Assembly (NCBI RefSeq): GCF_021129305.1
Contig: NZ_JAJOMB010000011.1
Location: 1 to 64,000, forward strand
DNA: 64,000 bases
Source of the DNA: Kineosporia babensis
Lineage (GTDB): Bacteria > Actinomycetota > Actinomycetes > Actinomycetales > Kineosporiaceae
Direction: 5' to 3'
Below the pieces are notes generated by a model, which saw only the letters and a program-made list of their open reading frames with translations, was not told the origin of the DNA and ran no database searches. How positions within the stretch are numbered: position 1 is the stretch's first letter; the number at the start of each line of letters is the position of its first letter. Positions 27,177-35,751 of the stretch are shown here, in pieces. The position numbers were made by a program, and so were the translations under genes.

Positions 27177-27476
27177 GACAGGTTCCCCTCCGGTTCGGCC
27201 GGGACTTTCCCGGTCTGCCTGCTACGACGCCGGTCTCGCAGAGCCGGTTGTCCGGAAGTTCGATGCTGCCCTTGCGGGCAGGTCCGCCACCTCGCCAAGC
27301 ACCGGGTGATAGGTGCGACCTGCGCCACATACCGGCCTGCCTGCCACAGAACGATCTGTGACACAAGAGGGTGGAAAAGGGTCTTAGGTGGTTATCGTTG
27401 TGCGGCTATGGGAGGGGGTCCTGGGGCGGGAGTACTTCTTTGCCTGCTTCCAGGACGAGCACGCATGGAGGCACGC
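27177..27476. other. Divergent intergenic region (300 bp)
   Basis: It holds the ribosome site of the leftward BLIP-like gene and the promoter and leader of the HTH membrane protein. No gene or RNA is seen. Confidence 0.35.
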
Positions 27477-27962
27477 ATGACGACGAATACATCGGCGAAG
27501 GATCTGGGGGCGCTGCTTCAGCAGCTGAAGGACCGGGACGGGCGCAGCTACAGCGCGTTGGCTCATCGGGCGGGGACGAGCCGGTCCAGTTTGCATCGGT
27601 ACTGCCAGGGGCAGTGTGTGCCGGAGACCTTCGGGACGGTGGAGCAGCTGGCCCGGCTCTGTGGGGCTACCCAGGAAGAGCTGGCCGAGCTTCACCGGCT
27701 GTGGTCGCTGGCTACTCGGCCGGTTGATCCTTGCGGCGCAGTGGCCCGGGTGCCGGCCGCTCGGGTGTCGTCGGAGCAGCAGACCGTTGAACCGCAGCGC
27801 CTGATGCTGCGGGCCTCCACGCTGACCCCGATCCTCCTGGCCTTCCTGATCGTTCTCCTGGTGCTGATCGCCATCGAGATCGCCGAGGACTCCGGGGACC
27901 TGTTCACCATCTCGGCCGAGACGACCGATCCGGGCCAGCAGGCGTCCCAACCGACCCGCTGA
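27477..27962 (+). CDS. XRE-like HTH protein with C-terminal membrane helix
   Basis: The 161-residue product starts at the ATG at 27477, five bases after GGAGG. An XRE-type helix-turn-helix covers about residues 8-75 (SYSALAHRAGTSRSSLHRYCQG). After a linker there is one strong membrane helix (about 118-138) and a short extracellular tail. Membrane-tethered HTH proteins of this type are common in actinomycetes. A target cannot be told from the sequence. Confidence 0.75.
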   Translation: MTTNTSAKDLGALLQQLKDRDGRSYSALAHRAGTSRSSLHRYCQGQCVPETFGTVEQLARLCGATQEELAELHRLWSLATRPVDPCGAVARVPAARVSSEQQTVEPQRLMLRASTLTPILLAFLIVLLVLIAIEIAEDSGDLFTISAETTDPGQQASQPTR

Positions 27963-28117
27963 GCAACGTCCCACCAGGTCAGAGGGGGTGGGACGTCCCG
28001 GGACGAGCTTGTCTCCGGATTCCTTCCGGGCGCTCGGCCGGCCGTGCCAACGTCTTGGTCACCGCCCGGGAGGGCCCCGACGCAGGGGCCTCGACGGCGG
28101 GCTGAGGAGGGGCAGAG

Positions 28118-28555
28118 ATGGCTACACAACTGAAGCGGCGAAGGACCTTGGCCGGGCTGGCGGCTGCGATGGTGCTGGGGGCGGGCCTCGTGACCACATC
28201 GGCCGGAACGGCTCAGGCCGCGACCAACTGCGGCAGCACGGTCTGGCCGGACGTCTACCAGAACGTGCGCGAAGTGATGCCGTCCGACTTCTTCGGCCGG
28301 CACATCGTGCTGCGCAACGGACGGGCGTCCGACGCCTCGTACGCGGCGATCGCCACCGGCTACCACTCCAGCGACCGGGTGTGGATCGACCGCAAGGCGC
28401 CGGGCAGTTCCTCGTGGTTCCAGTGCGGGCCGTTCAGCCGCTCGACCTCCAACCGGATGGACAACTTCGGCTGGACGATGCGCGCCTGCGCCGACGTCAT
28501 CTACAACAACAAGCGCGTGCACAAGTGCACCGGCTGGTACACGGACCGGGGGTAG
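28118..28555 (+). CDS. Small exported protein, unknown function
   Basis: The 145-residue protein has a signal peptide ending GTAQA and a mature part of about 110 residues with four cysteines. The sequence WFQCGPFS...WTMRACADV...VHKCTGWY suggests two disulfides. GAGGAGGGG precedes the ATG at 28118. It is followed six bases later by the I36-like gene, so the two probably form an operon of secreted small proteins. The composition recalls DUF2690-like exported proteins, but I do not assign it. Confidence 0.65.
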   Translation: MATQLKRRRTLAGLAAAMVLGAGLVTTSAGTAQAATNCGSTVWPDVYQNVREVMPSDFFGRHIVLRNGRASDASYAAIATGYHSSDRVWIDRKAPGSSSWFQCGPFSRSTSNRMDNFGWTMRACADVIYNNKRVHKCTGWYTDRG

Positions 28556-28561
28556 AAAACG

Positions 28562-28942
28562 ATGAGACTGCGAACCGTAGCGGCCGCCGCGCTCACCGGA
28601 GTGCTCGCCGGCGTGGCCATGGTGACTGCCGCCGGACCGGCCTCGGCCGACGACGCCCGCTGCCCGGCCAACCGGGTGTGCATGTACGAGGACCCGAACT
28701 TCACCGGCTCGCTCTACGTGAACCAGAAGTACAAGAGCGGCGGCAAGTTCGAGATCGACTGGTGGGACGGCGACAACGAGATCTCCTCGGTGATCAACAA
28801 CACCGGAGGCTCGGTCAAGCTTTATGCCAACGACGGGCAGAAGGGCAAGTGGCAGTGCGTCGGCGCGCACTCCACCCGCAGCAACCTGAAGGACAACGCC
28901 TTCGACAACAACGCGGAGAGCTGGGCCTTCGCCAGCTGCTGA
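28562..28942 (+). CDS. Exported peptidase-inhibitor-like protein (family I36)
   Basis: The 126-residue product has a signal peptide ending ASA. A short crystallin-like domain follows, with RCPANRVCMYEDPNFTGSLY, then EISSVINNTGG and VKLYAND, matching the I36 (SMPI-like) pattern. Four cysteines are present. It is the second gene of a pair with 28118 and ends at a strong hairpin. Inhibitory activity is a family-based inference. Confidence 0.75.
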   Translation: MRLRTVAAAALTGVLAGVAMVTAAGPASADDARCPANRVCMYEDPNFTGSLYVNQKYKSGGKFEIDWWDGDNEISSVINNTGGSVKLYANDGQKGKWQCVGAHSTRSNLKDNAFDNNAESWAFASC

Positions 28943-28956
28943 CGCTGCCCGAACGA

Positions 28957-28994
28957 CCGCGGGGCCCGGAACAGATCTGTTCCGGGCCCCGCGG
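28957..28994. terminator. Long palindromic terminator between convergent genes
   Basis: A perfect 38-bp palindrome (28957-28975 with 28976-28994) lies 15 bases after the I36 stop and 10 bases before the stop of the leftward RTX gene. It probably terminates both. Confidence 0.75.
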
Positions 28995-29003
28995 TGCTGC
29001 TAA

Positions 29004-29867
29004 CTACACATCGACGATGGTGTTGTTGCCCGCGCCGCCGGAGATGGTGTCCACGCCCGCCCCGCCGGAAATGTAGTCGTCCCCGCTGTTGCCGAAAATC
29101 GTGTCGTCACCGCTGTTGCCGTAGATGGTGTCGTCGTGACGGCCACCGTAGAGCTGGTCATTGCCGGTGCCACCGACGATGTAGTCGTCACCGTCGTTGC
29201 CGTAGATGATGTCGTCGCCCGCTTCCCCATGCAGCGTGTCGTCGCCGGCCCCGCCGTTGATGGTGTCGTTGTGGTCGCCGCCGTAAACCGTGCCGGCGCC
29301 ACCGACCAGGGTGATGTTGTCCTCGCCGTGCCCGCCGTACACGACGGCCCCGGTACCGGCCAGGATGGTGTCGTTGGCTTCGCCACCCTCGATGATCGCG
29401 TCGGGCGCCTCGGGCCGCTGGGTCTCGTAGTAGTCGTTGCCCACGCCCAGGTTGAACGTGGTGAAGTTCTCGCCGCTGGTGTTGTTGGTGTACAGCACCC
29501 GGTCGGTGGCGTTGCCCAGGTAGAACTCGGCCAGGGCGGGAGCCTCGGCACTCTTGGGGATCTCGCAGACCACCTTGGTGTTGTCGGCCGCGTCGGGGTA
29601 GGCACAGCCGTCGTAGGGGCGGATCTCGATGTTGTCCTTGAGGGTGAAGACGAACTTGTCGTCGGTCTCGTCCAGGATCACATCGAGCCGGCTGGAGATC
29701 CCGATGTTGCCGTCGTAGAAGAGCCGGGTGCGCCCTTCGCTGGAGCCCACGTTGACGTAGGTGTACGTGTCGGCCGCCTGGGCCGGCAGGGCGAACAGCA
29801 GCGGGGCGACGCCGACCGCGAAAGCGGTTGCGGCGAAAAGCGATACACGGGTGCGACGCAGGGTCAC
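29004..29867 (-). CDS. Small exported RTX calcium-binding protein A
   Basis: The 287-residue product has a Sec signal peptide ending PAQA and an N-terminal beta-rich domain of about 110 residues. About 14 RTX nonapeptides (GGAGDDTLHGEAGDD type) follow, and the C-terminus is SGGAGNNTIVDV. The GTG at 29867 follows GGAGGA. It is paralogous to the gene at 29950. Their 3' halves are almost identical at the DNA level, indicating a recent duplication or gene conversion. Confidence 0.85.
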   Translation of the reverse strand: MTLRRTRVSLFAATAFAVGVAPLLFALPAQAADTYTYVNVGSSEGRTRLFYDGNIGISSRLDVILDETDDKFVFTLKDNIEIRPYDGCAYPDAADNTKVVCEIPKSAEAPALAEFYLGNATDRVLYTNNTSGENFTTFNLGVGNDYYETQRPEAPDAIIEGGEANDTILAGTGAVVYGGHGEDNITLVGGAGTVYGGDHNDTINGGAGDDTLHGEAGDDIIYGNDGDDYIVGGTGNDQLYGGRHDDTIYGNSGDDTIFGNSGDDYISGGAGVDTISGGAGNNTIVDV

Positions 29868-29904
29868 GTGATTCCTCCGAACTTGGTCGTCACAGGTGGG
29901 CGGA

Positions 29905-29939
29905 CGGGTGGCCCGGAACGTGATGCTCCGGGCCGCCCG
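29905..29939 (-). terminator. Hairpin terminator of RTX protein B
   Basis: A 13-bp stem with one G-T pair (29905-29917 with 29927-29939) lies 10 bases past the stop at 29950. Confidence 0.55.
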
Positions 29940-29949
29940 GTGGAACTAC

Positions 29950-30834
29950 TTACACATCGACGATGGTGTTGTTGCCCGCGCCACCGGAGATGGTGTCCAC
30001 ACCCGCCCCACCGGAGATGTAGTCGTCCCCGCTGTTGCCGTAAATCGTGTCGTTACCGGTGTTCCCGTAGATCGTGTCGTTGTGCTTGCCGCCGTAGAGC
30101 TCGTCGTTACCCGCGCCACCGACGATGTAGTCGTCACCGTCGTTGCCGTAGATCACGTCGTCGCCGGCCTCGCCGTGCAGCGAGTCGTCGCCCACGCCAC
30201 CGTTGATCAGGTCGTTGCCGTCCTCACCGTGCACCTCGGCGGCGCCACCGATCAGGGTGACGAGGTCGTTCCCGGCCCCCGCCGCGACATAGGCCCCGGT
30301 TCCGGCGTTGATGGTGTCCACGCCGTCGCCACCGCTGATCGCCGCGTCCAGGGCGTTCGGGCGGGTGGCCGTGTAGGTGTCCGCCCCGGCGCCGAGGTCG
30401 ATGCTGGTGAAGCTGGTGTTGGTCAGGTTGGTGAAACGCAGGATGTCGTTGCCGTCGTTCAGGCTGACCACCCCGGCCGGGTCGTTGCCACCCGTCTCGG
30501 TCTTGTCGATGGTGCAGACGACCTTGGTCAGGTCGGCCTCGTCGGGGTGCGTGCAGTTCGAGCCGACCTCGATCTCGATCACGTCGTCGACCGTGTAGAC
30601 GAAGGACGATTCGTCGCCCGACTCGTCCACCCGCACGTCGGCGTCGCTGCGCACGCCGGTGCCGCCGTCGTACGAGAAGGTGAAGAACTCCGCCTCGGCA
30701 GTGCCGATCACCTCGGCCTTGCCCTTGCCTTCCGCCGCGTGGGCGGGACTGACCAGCAGCAGGGGCCCCACCCCGACCCCGAGCAGCGAAGCGGTACCCA
30801 TCAGAACGGTCAAACGGTTGCGGCGCAGAGCCAT
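29950..30834 (-). CDS. Small exported RTX calcium-binding protein B
   Basis: The 294-residue product has a signal peptide ending AHA, an N-terminal domain with two cysteines (about residues 80-95), and RTX repeats to a C-terminus identical to that of protein A. GGAGGAACCTGA precedes the ATG at 30834. The upstream 166 bp is shared with the divergent DUF1963-like gene. The N-terminal domains of A and B are related but diverged, while the repeats are nearly identical. Confidence 0.85.
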   Translation of the reverse strand: MALRRNRLTVLMGTASLLGVGVGPLLLVSPAHAAEGKGKAEVIGTAEAEFFTFSYDGGTGVRSDADVRVDESGDESSFVYTVDDVIEIEVGSNCTHPDEADLTKVVCTIDKTETGGNDPAGVVSLNDGNDILRFTNLTNTSFTSIDLGAGADTYTATRPNALDAAISGGDGVDTINAGTGAYVAAGAGNDLVTLIGGAAEVHGEDGNDLINGGVGDDSLHGEAGDDVIYGNDGDDYIVGGAGNDELYGGKHNDTIYGNTGNDTIYGNSGDDYISGGAGVDTISGGAGNNTIVDV

Positions 30835-30988
30835 TCAGGTTCCTCCGAAATAGATGGTTCCCCCGATGGCTCGACGATGCCACCCGTGTCCGTTTCGCGT
30901 GGGTTAACGATGCAAACGGGGTTTACGTCACATTCGCTTGCATCGCCGGACCCATACCGACCGGTAGTGCGAGGACGGCCGGAATCGG

Positions 30989-30994
30989 TAACCT
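30989..30994 (+). promoter_or_regulatory. Leaderless -10 box TAACCT
   Basis: TAACCT ends six bases before the ATG at 31001, which has no ribosome site, so transcription probably begins at the start codon. Confidence 0.5.
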
Positions 30995-31000
30995 CCCGAG

Positions 31001-31630
31001 ATGGCCACGCTGATCATCGACGCCGGGGAGACCGTTCCTGACATGCCGGGCTCACGCTTCGGTGGGCTCCCCCTGGTTCCCGACGGATTCGACTGGCCGG
31101 TCTGCCACACCTGCAAGAACCTGCTGCAGTTCGTCGGCCAGCTGGACCTGCCGCAGTGGCCGGACGACGTGCGCCTGATGGCGATCTTCATGTGCAACAG
31201 CGCCCCGGGCACCTGCGAGACCTGGAGCCCGATCACCGGCGCCAACCAGGCCCTGGTCTTCACCGGTGGCCTGCGCCCGACCGCGGCCCCGATCCTGCTG
31301 GACGCCGAGAACGAGCTGGTGCGGCCCGCTACCGCGGTGCGCCTGGTCTCGGTGGAGCCGGCGGCGGGTGAGGACGAGGACGACGAGTACTGGCTGTCGC
31401 AGATGGCCTGGAAGGCGCGCCACCAGGAGGAAGCGCCACGAGTCCTGGGACAGTTCGGGGGCCGGCCGTCGTGGCTTCAGGCGCCGGAGACGCCGCACTG
31501 CCCGTCCTGCTACCGGCCGATGACGTTCGCCGCCCAACTGGAGGAACACGGCGCCAACTTCGGGACCGGCGAGGCGTTCGCCTTCCACTGCATCGCCTGC
31601 CACACCGGCTCGTTCCTCTGGCAGTGCTAG
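31001..31630 (+). CDS. DUF1963/YwqG-like protein with zinc-binding cysteines
   Basis: The 209-residue cytoplasmic protein has the DUF1963 signature SRFGGLPLVPDGFDWP followed by LQFVGQLDLPQ. It also has two CxxC-type pairs, CHTC near residue 36 and CPSC near 168, plus a C-terminal CIAC, suggesting zinc binding. The function of the family is unknown. The start is apparently leaderless. It ends at a hairpin shared with the conservon. Confidence 0.75.
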   Translation: MATLIIDAGETVPDMPGSRFGGLPLVPDGFDWPVCHTCKNLLQFVGQLDLPQWPDDVRLMAIFMCNSAPGTCETWSPITGANQALVFTGGLRPTAAPILLDAENELVRPATAVRLVSVEPAAGEDEDDEYWLSQMAWKARHQEEAPRVLGQFGGRPSWLQAPETPHCPSCYRPMTFAAQLEEHGANFGTGEAFAFHCIACHTGSFLWQC

Positions 31631-31669
31631 CAGGACCTCGGCGACGTCCGCGCGATCCTGGCGCAGTGA

Positions 31670-31704
31670 GGTCGGCCCGGGAGTGGTTGTCTCCCGGGCC
31701 GACC
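31670..31704. terminator. Bidirectional terminator
   Basis: A perfect 14-bp stem (31670-31683 with 31691-31704) and a 7-base loop lie between the convergent DUF1963-like gene and cvnD. Confidence 0.75.
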
Positions 31705-31717
31705 GATCACGCCGGGT

Positions 31718-32302
31718 TCAGCGGGCGCCCGCGGTGACCATGGTCAGGGCGTGCTCGGCCAGGGTGACCAGGACCTGCTTGCAGGAGGCCCGGTCGCGCA
31801 CGTCGCACATCACGATCGGCACCCAGGTGTCCAGGTCCAGCGCGTCGCGGACCTCTTCCACCTCGTGCACCGCGCCGTCGTCGAAGCAGTTCACCCCGAT
31901 CACGAAGGGCACGCCGCGGCTCTCGAAGTAGTCGATCGCCGGGAACGAGCTACCCAGCCGCCGGGTGTCGGCCAGGATCACCGCGCCCAGCGCCCCGTCG
32001 GCCAGCTCGTCCCACATGAACCAGAACCGGTCCTGGCCAGGGGTTCCGAACAGGTAGAGCACCAGTTCGGGGCTGATCGTGATGCGCCCGAAGTCGAGGG
32101 CCACGGTGGTGGTGGTCTTCGACTCCACGCCCGCGAGATCGTCCACCCCGCGGCTCATCTCGGTGATGACTTCCTCGGTGCGCAACGGCGGGATCTCGCT
32201 GATCGTGCCGACCATGGTGGTCTTGCCGACCCCGAAACCGCCTGCCACCAGGAGTTTGACGGACGAGCCGCGCAGCACGGGCTCAGAGTTGTCGAATGCC
32301 AT
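31718..32302 (-). CDS. cvnD: Conservon ATP/GTP-binding protein CvnD
   Basis: The 194-residue small GTPase-like protein has a Walker A GGFGVGKTT near residue 21, a GTPGQDRFWFMW switch region and the DTRR segment typical of CvnD. In Streptomyces conservons, CvnD is the GTP-binding component of a membrane-associated complex with CvnA, B and C that affects development and antibiotic production. Its ATG overlaps the end of cvnC by 20 bases. It is the last gene of the operon. Confidence 0.92.
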   Translation of the reverse strand: MAFDNSEPVLRGSSVKLLVAGGFGVGKTTMVGTISEIPPLRTEEVITEMSRGVDDLAGVESKTTTTVALDFGRITISPELVLYLFGTPGQDRFWFMWDELADGALGAVILADTRRLGSSFPAIDYFESRGVPFVIGVNCFDDGAVHEVEEVRDALDLDTWVPIVMCDVRDRASCKQVLVTLAEHALTMVTAGAR

Positions 32303-32645
32303 TGATCACTGCCTGGAGAACTCGGATGTCGGGGGTCACGGCCGAGCGGAACGCAACCAGTTGCTTGTCGATCAGATCCCCGAGGAGGATCTTGGTGACG
32401 GACAGGGGAAGCCGCAGCCCGGCCGAGATCTCGGCCACGGACGCGGGCTTCTGCACCAGCCGCAGGATCTGGATCAGCTCGTCGTCCAGGCTCGTGGCCT
32501 GGACCCGGGTGACCGGGCCGAGCGCCACGACCAGCGCGATGATCTCCAGATCGGCCTGCCGGCTGGTGGTCCGGCCACCGGTCATCGCGTACGGCCGCAC
32601 CAGAGGTCCGGCCGCATCGTCGAACCAGGTGCCGTCGTTGCTCAC
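32283..32645 (-). CDS. cvnC: Conservon DUF742 protein CvnC
   Basis: The 120-residue DUF742 protein has a LVRPYAMTGGRT motif at about 15-26 and a winged-helix-like C-terminus (LRLPLSVTKILLGDLIDKQLV). The GTG start overlaps the cvnB stop by four bases (GTGA), showing translational coupling. It is part of the CvnABCD complex. Confidence 0.92.
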   Translation of the reverse strand: MSNDGTWFDDAAGPLVRPYAMTGGRTTSRQADLEIIALVVALGPVTRVQATSLDDELIQILRLVQKPASVAEISAGLRLPLSVTKILLGDLIDKQLVAFRSAVTPDIRVLQAVINGIRQL

Positions 32646-33061
32646 AAGCGCTGCCCGGCCCCCACGCCCTCCTCGGCCCGGGGCTGCGAGCTGAGGTAGG
32701 TCCCGACCTTGGTCACCATCAGGTTCATCTCGTAGGCGATCAGGCCCATGTCGGCGTTGGCGTCGGCCAGCAGGGCCAGGCAGGCGCCCTCGCCGGCGGC
32801 GGTGACGACGAAGAAGAAGTTGTCCATCTCCACCATCGTCTGGCGCACCGCCCCGCCACCGAAGTGCCGGCCGGTGCCGCGGGCCAGGCTCTGGAACCCG
32901 GAGGCGACGGCGGCCAGGTGCTCGCCCTCGTCCCGGTCCACCACCGAGGACCGGCCGATCAGCAGACCGTCGGACGAGAGCACGATGGCTCGGTCGACTC
33001 CGGGCAGCCGTCGGGTGAGGTCGTCGACCAGCCAGTCCAGGCCCTGCAGATTGTCGCTCAT
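32642..33061 (-). CDS. cvnB: Conservon roadblock/LC7 protein CvnB
   Basis: The 139-residue roadblock/LC7-domain protein has the typical LDWLVDDLTRRLPGVDRAIVL start and the GGGAVRQTMVEM segment. Such proteins act as regulators or GTPase-activating partners of the CvnD-type GTPase. It starts 47 bases after cvnA. Confidence 0.92.
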   Translation of the reverse strand: MSDNLQGLDWLVDDLTRRLPGVDRAIVLSSDGLLIGRSSVVDRDEGEHLAAVASGFQSLARGTGRHFGGGAVRQTMVEMDNFFFVVTAAGEGACLALLADANADMGLIAYEMNLMVTKVGTYLSSQPRAEEGVGAGQRL

Positions 33062-33108
33062 CTCGCCTTCCGCTTACTTCGTGGTGAAAATCGTTACCGG
33101 CTGGCCGT

Positions 33109-35751
33109 TCAGCCGGCGTTGTCGTCGCTGTGGGCCCGGCCGCGACGGGTTCCGCTCTGGAACGCCAGCATCGTGCTGCGGGCCCGGTCGGGGTTCTCCG
33201 GAGCGGCCGAGCGCACCGGAGCGGCCATCACCGGGGCTCCGGCCTGGTTCTTCAGCCGGTCCGACAGGTGGGCCTGCCGGGTACGCCGTGGCAGCGTGGG
33301 CCGGTTGTGTCCCGGGGTCGGCGCGATGGTCTGCGCCGAGTGCGACCCTCGGGTCGGCAGCGGGGCCGAGACGACCGGCGTGGGCGCAGTGTTCGGGCCG
33401 TTCCCGTTCTCCCGGCTCCCCGCGGATTCCTGCGACCGGGAGGCCCAGGTAGCAGAGGACGAGGGGCCTGCGGCCCACGGTGTCGGCACCGGTTGGGCGG
33501 GTCGCTGGGTAGGTGATTGAGGACGAGCGACTCGCCGCCGGCGGTCCTCCGACGGTTCCGGGGTGACGGGAGTGCTCGGCGTGACCGGGGTCTGCACAGT
33601 CTCCGGAGATCGGGCGATCTCGGGAGCCCGGGTGATCTCGGCGGGCTTGGGGTCGGGCGAGCCGACCACCGTCAGACGTGAGCGTCCGGTGCCGTGCGCC
33701 GGGGTCAGCTCACCCTGGAACGCCATGCGCTCGTGGATGGACTGGGTGGGGGTTTCGGTGACCGCCGCGTCCTCCGGTGTGCCCTGCCCCGGATCGCCCT
33801 TGGCGTCCAGCAGCGCGTCGGGCAGCAGAATCACCACCCGGGTGCCGCCGTAGGCCGGTGAGGCGGTCAGCGTGACCCGGATGCCGTTCTTGCGGGCCAG
33901 CTGGCCGACCACGAACATGCCCAGGCGCGGCTCCTCGCGCAGCGCCATCACGTGGAACTCCGGCGGCTTGGTCATCATCTCGTTGAGCTGGGCGAGCTGG
34001 TGCGGCGGGATGCCCAGGCCCTGGTCCTCGACCTCGATCACCAGGCCGCGCCCGACCATGTTGCCGCGCACCTCGACCCGCGACATCGGCGGCGAGAAGG
34101 TGGTGGCGTTGTCGACGATCTCGGCCAGCAGGTGGACCACGTCGGCCACCGCGGAACCGGTGATCGACAGGCGCGGCAGCTCGGTCACGGTGACCCGGGC
34201 GTAGTCCTGGGCCTCGCTGATCGCGCCGCGGATGACCTGGCTCAGCGGCACCGAGTTGCGCCACTGCCGGCCCGGGGTGCCGTCACCGAGGATGACCAGG
34301 TTCTCGGCGTTGCGCCGGGCCCGGGTGGAGAGGTGGTCGAGCTCGAACAGCAGCTTCAGCTGTTCCGGGTCCTCCTGGTAGCGCTCGGCGGTCTCCAGCA
34401 CCGAAAGCTGCTGGTGCACGATGATCTGGCTACGGCGGGCGATGTTGAGGAAGACCAGGCGCAGACCGGCCCGGGTCTCGGCCTCCTGCACGGCGGCCGA
34501 GACGGCCACCCGCTGGGCCTCGTTGAACGCCTCGGCCACCTCACCGATCTCGTCGTCGCCGAGGTGGATCTCCGGCACTTCCTCGTTGATGTCGACCTTG
34601 TCGCCGGTGCGCAGCCGGTCGATGATGTGCGGCAGCCGGATCTGGGCCATGTCCAGGGTGGCCAGCTGCAGCTTGCGCAGGCGGCCGATCAGCCGGTTGG
34701 CCACCCACGAGGTCATCAGGATGACGCTGATCGCCAGGACGAGCAGCGCCACGGCACCGATGATCGCCTGGGTGATCCGGGTGCCGGCGGTATCCAGGGC
34801 CAGCACACCGGCGGCGTTCATCTGGTCGATACCGATCGCGGCGACCTGGACGTAGACCTCGTCCGAGCTACGCGCCCAGGACGCCCGGTCCACCGGAAGA
34901 TCAGCGCTCTCGCCCGGCCCGGCGCTCAGCGCCGCCTCTTCGACCTGCTGCATCTCCCGCCAGGCGTCGGACTCCTTGAGCGCGGCGAACTTCTCCCGGG
35001 CGGTAGGAGCCAGATAGGGCTCGAGGCTGTCCAGCTGCTCCCGGCTCTGCCCCACCATGCGGACCAGGGTCACGTACTGCGTCTCGGTCATCCCCGACCG
35101 CGAAAAGGCGGTGTAGGCGATGGCATTGGCCTCGGCCAGGTTGTTCGCGGAGGTCCAGAAGTCACCGGCCAGAGAACCGATGATCGCGGACTCGGCGTCC
35201 GGCGAGGTCTGCGCGAGATAGATCACCGAGTCGAAGATGCCTCGTTCGATCTGCCCGTACGTGTGGACCGCGTCGGTCAGCTCGATCGACCGGTCGTCGA
35301 TGCCGGCCCGCAGATCGGCCAGCCCGGCGAGCACTTCCTGGAACCTGGCCGCGGAATCCCGGTAGGCCTGGGTGACGGACTGCTCCTGGACCCGGGCGGC
35401 AATGTTCTGGAATCCGATCAGCGTCTGGTCCGTTTTGGCACGCTGTTCGGCGAGGGCCCTTTCGGACGTCCGTCCGGGATTTACCCACTGCTGACCGGTC
35501 AGCCGCATTTCGGTCTGGACCGCCGAGAAGAACGGCTCGGCGTCCTGCGGCGCGTAAAAGATGTCGGCCAGGCCGCGGTCCCGCACACCATTGTTGATCA
35601 TGATGCCGGCAATCACCGAACCGACCACCAGCAGAACCACACTGGGCACCCAGGCGACCAGCAAGATCCGGTTACGCAGCGAGCGGCGGCGCCTGTTGCC
35701 GGACTCCTGACTATCCGTGACAGCCGAAGCTCCCCGCCTGAACAGCCGCAC
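33109..35751 (-). CDS. cvnA: Conservon sensor histidine-kinase-like protein CvnA
   Basis: The 880-residue protein has a first membrane helix near residues 28-50, an extracellular nitrate/nitrite-sensor-like helical domain (to about 325), and a second helix (326-350). A HAMP-like linker and a GHKL ATPase domain follow (about 510-640; EIVDNATTFSPP as N-box, EDQGLGIP as G-box), then a long Pro/Thr-rich tail. I chose the GTG at 35751, nine bases after GGGAG; a TTG at 35754 and an upstream ATG at 35847 are alternatives. It heads the cvnABCD operon. No P450 (cvnE/F type) follows. Confidence 0.9.
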   Translation of the reverse strand: MRLFRRGASAVTDSQESGNRRRRSLRNRILLVAWVPSVVLLVVGSVIAGIMINNGVRDRGLADIFYAPQDAEPFFSAVQTEMRLTGQQWVNPGRTSERALAEQRAKTDQTLIGFQNIAARVQEQSVTQAYRDSAARFQEVLAGLADLRAGIDDRSIELTDAVHTYGQIERGIFDSVIYLAQTSPDAESAIIGSLAGDFWTSANNLAEANAIAYTAFSRSGMTETQYVTLVRMVGQSREQLDSLEPYLAPTAREKFAALKESDAWREMQQVEEAALSAGPGESADLPVDRASWARSSDEVYVQVAAIGIDQMNAAGVLALDTAGTRITQAIIGAVALLVLAISVILMTSWVANRLIGRLRKLQLATLDMAQIRLPHIIDRLRTGDKVDINEEVPEIHLGDDEIGEVAEAFNEAQRVAVSAAVQEAETRAGLRLVFLNIARRSQIIVHQQLSVLETAERYQEDPEQLKLLFELDHLSTRARRNAENLVILGDGTPGRQWRNSVPLSQVIRGAISEAQDYARVTVTELPRLSITGSAVADVVHLLAEIVDNATTFSPPMSRVEVRGNMVGRGLVIEVEDQGLGIPPHQLAQLNEMMTKPPEFHVMALREEPRLGMFVVGQLARKNGIRVTLTASPAYGGTRVVILLPDALLDAKGDPGQGTPEDAAVTETPTQSIHERMAFQGELTPAHGTGRSRLTVVGSPDPKPAEITRAPEIARSPETVQTPVTPSTPVTPEPSEDRRRRVARPQSPTQRPAQPVPTPWAAGPSSSATWASRSQESAGSRENGNGPNTAPTPVVSAPLPTRGSHSAQTIAPTPGHNRPTLPRRTRQAHLSDRLKNQAGAPVMAAPVRSAAPENPDRARSTMLAFQSGTRRGRAHSDDNAG

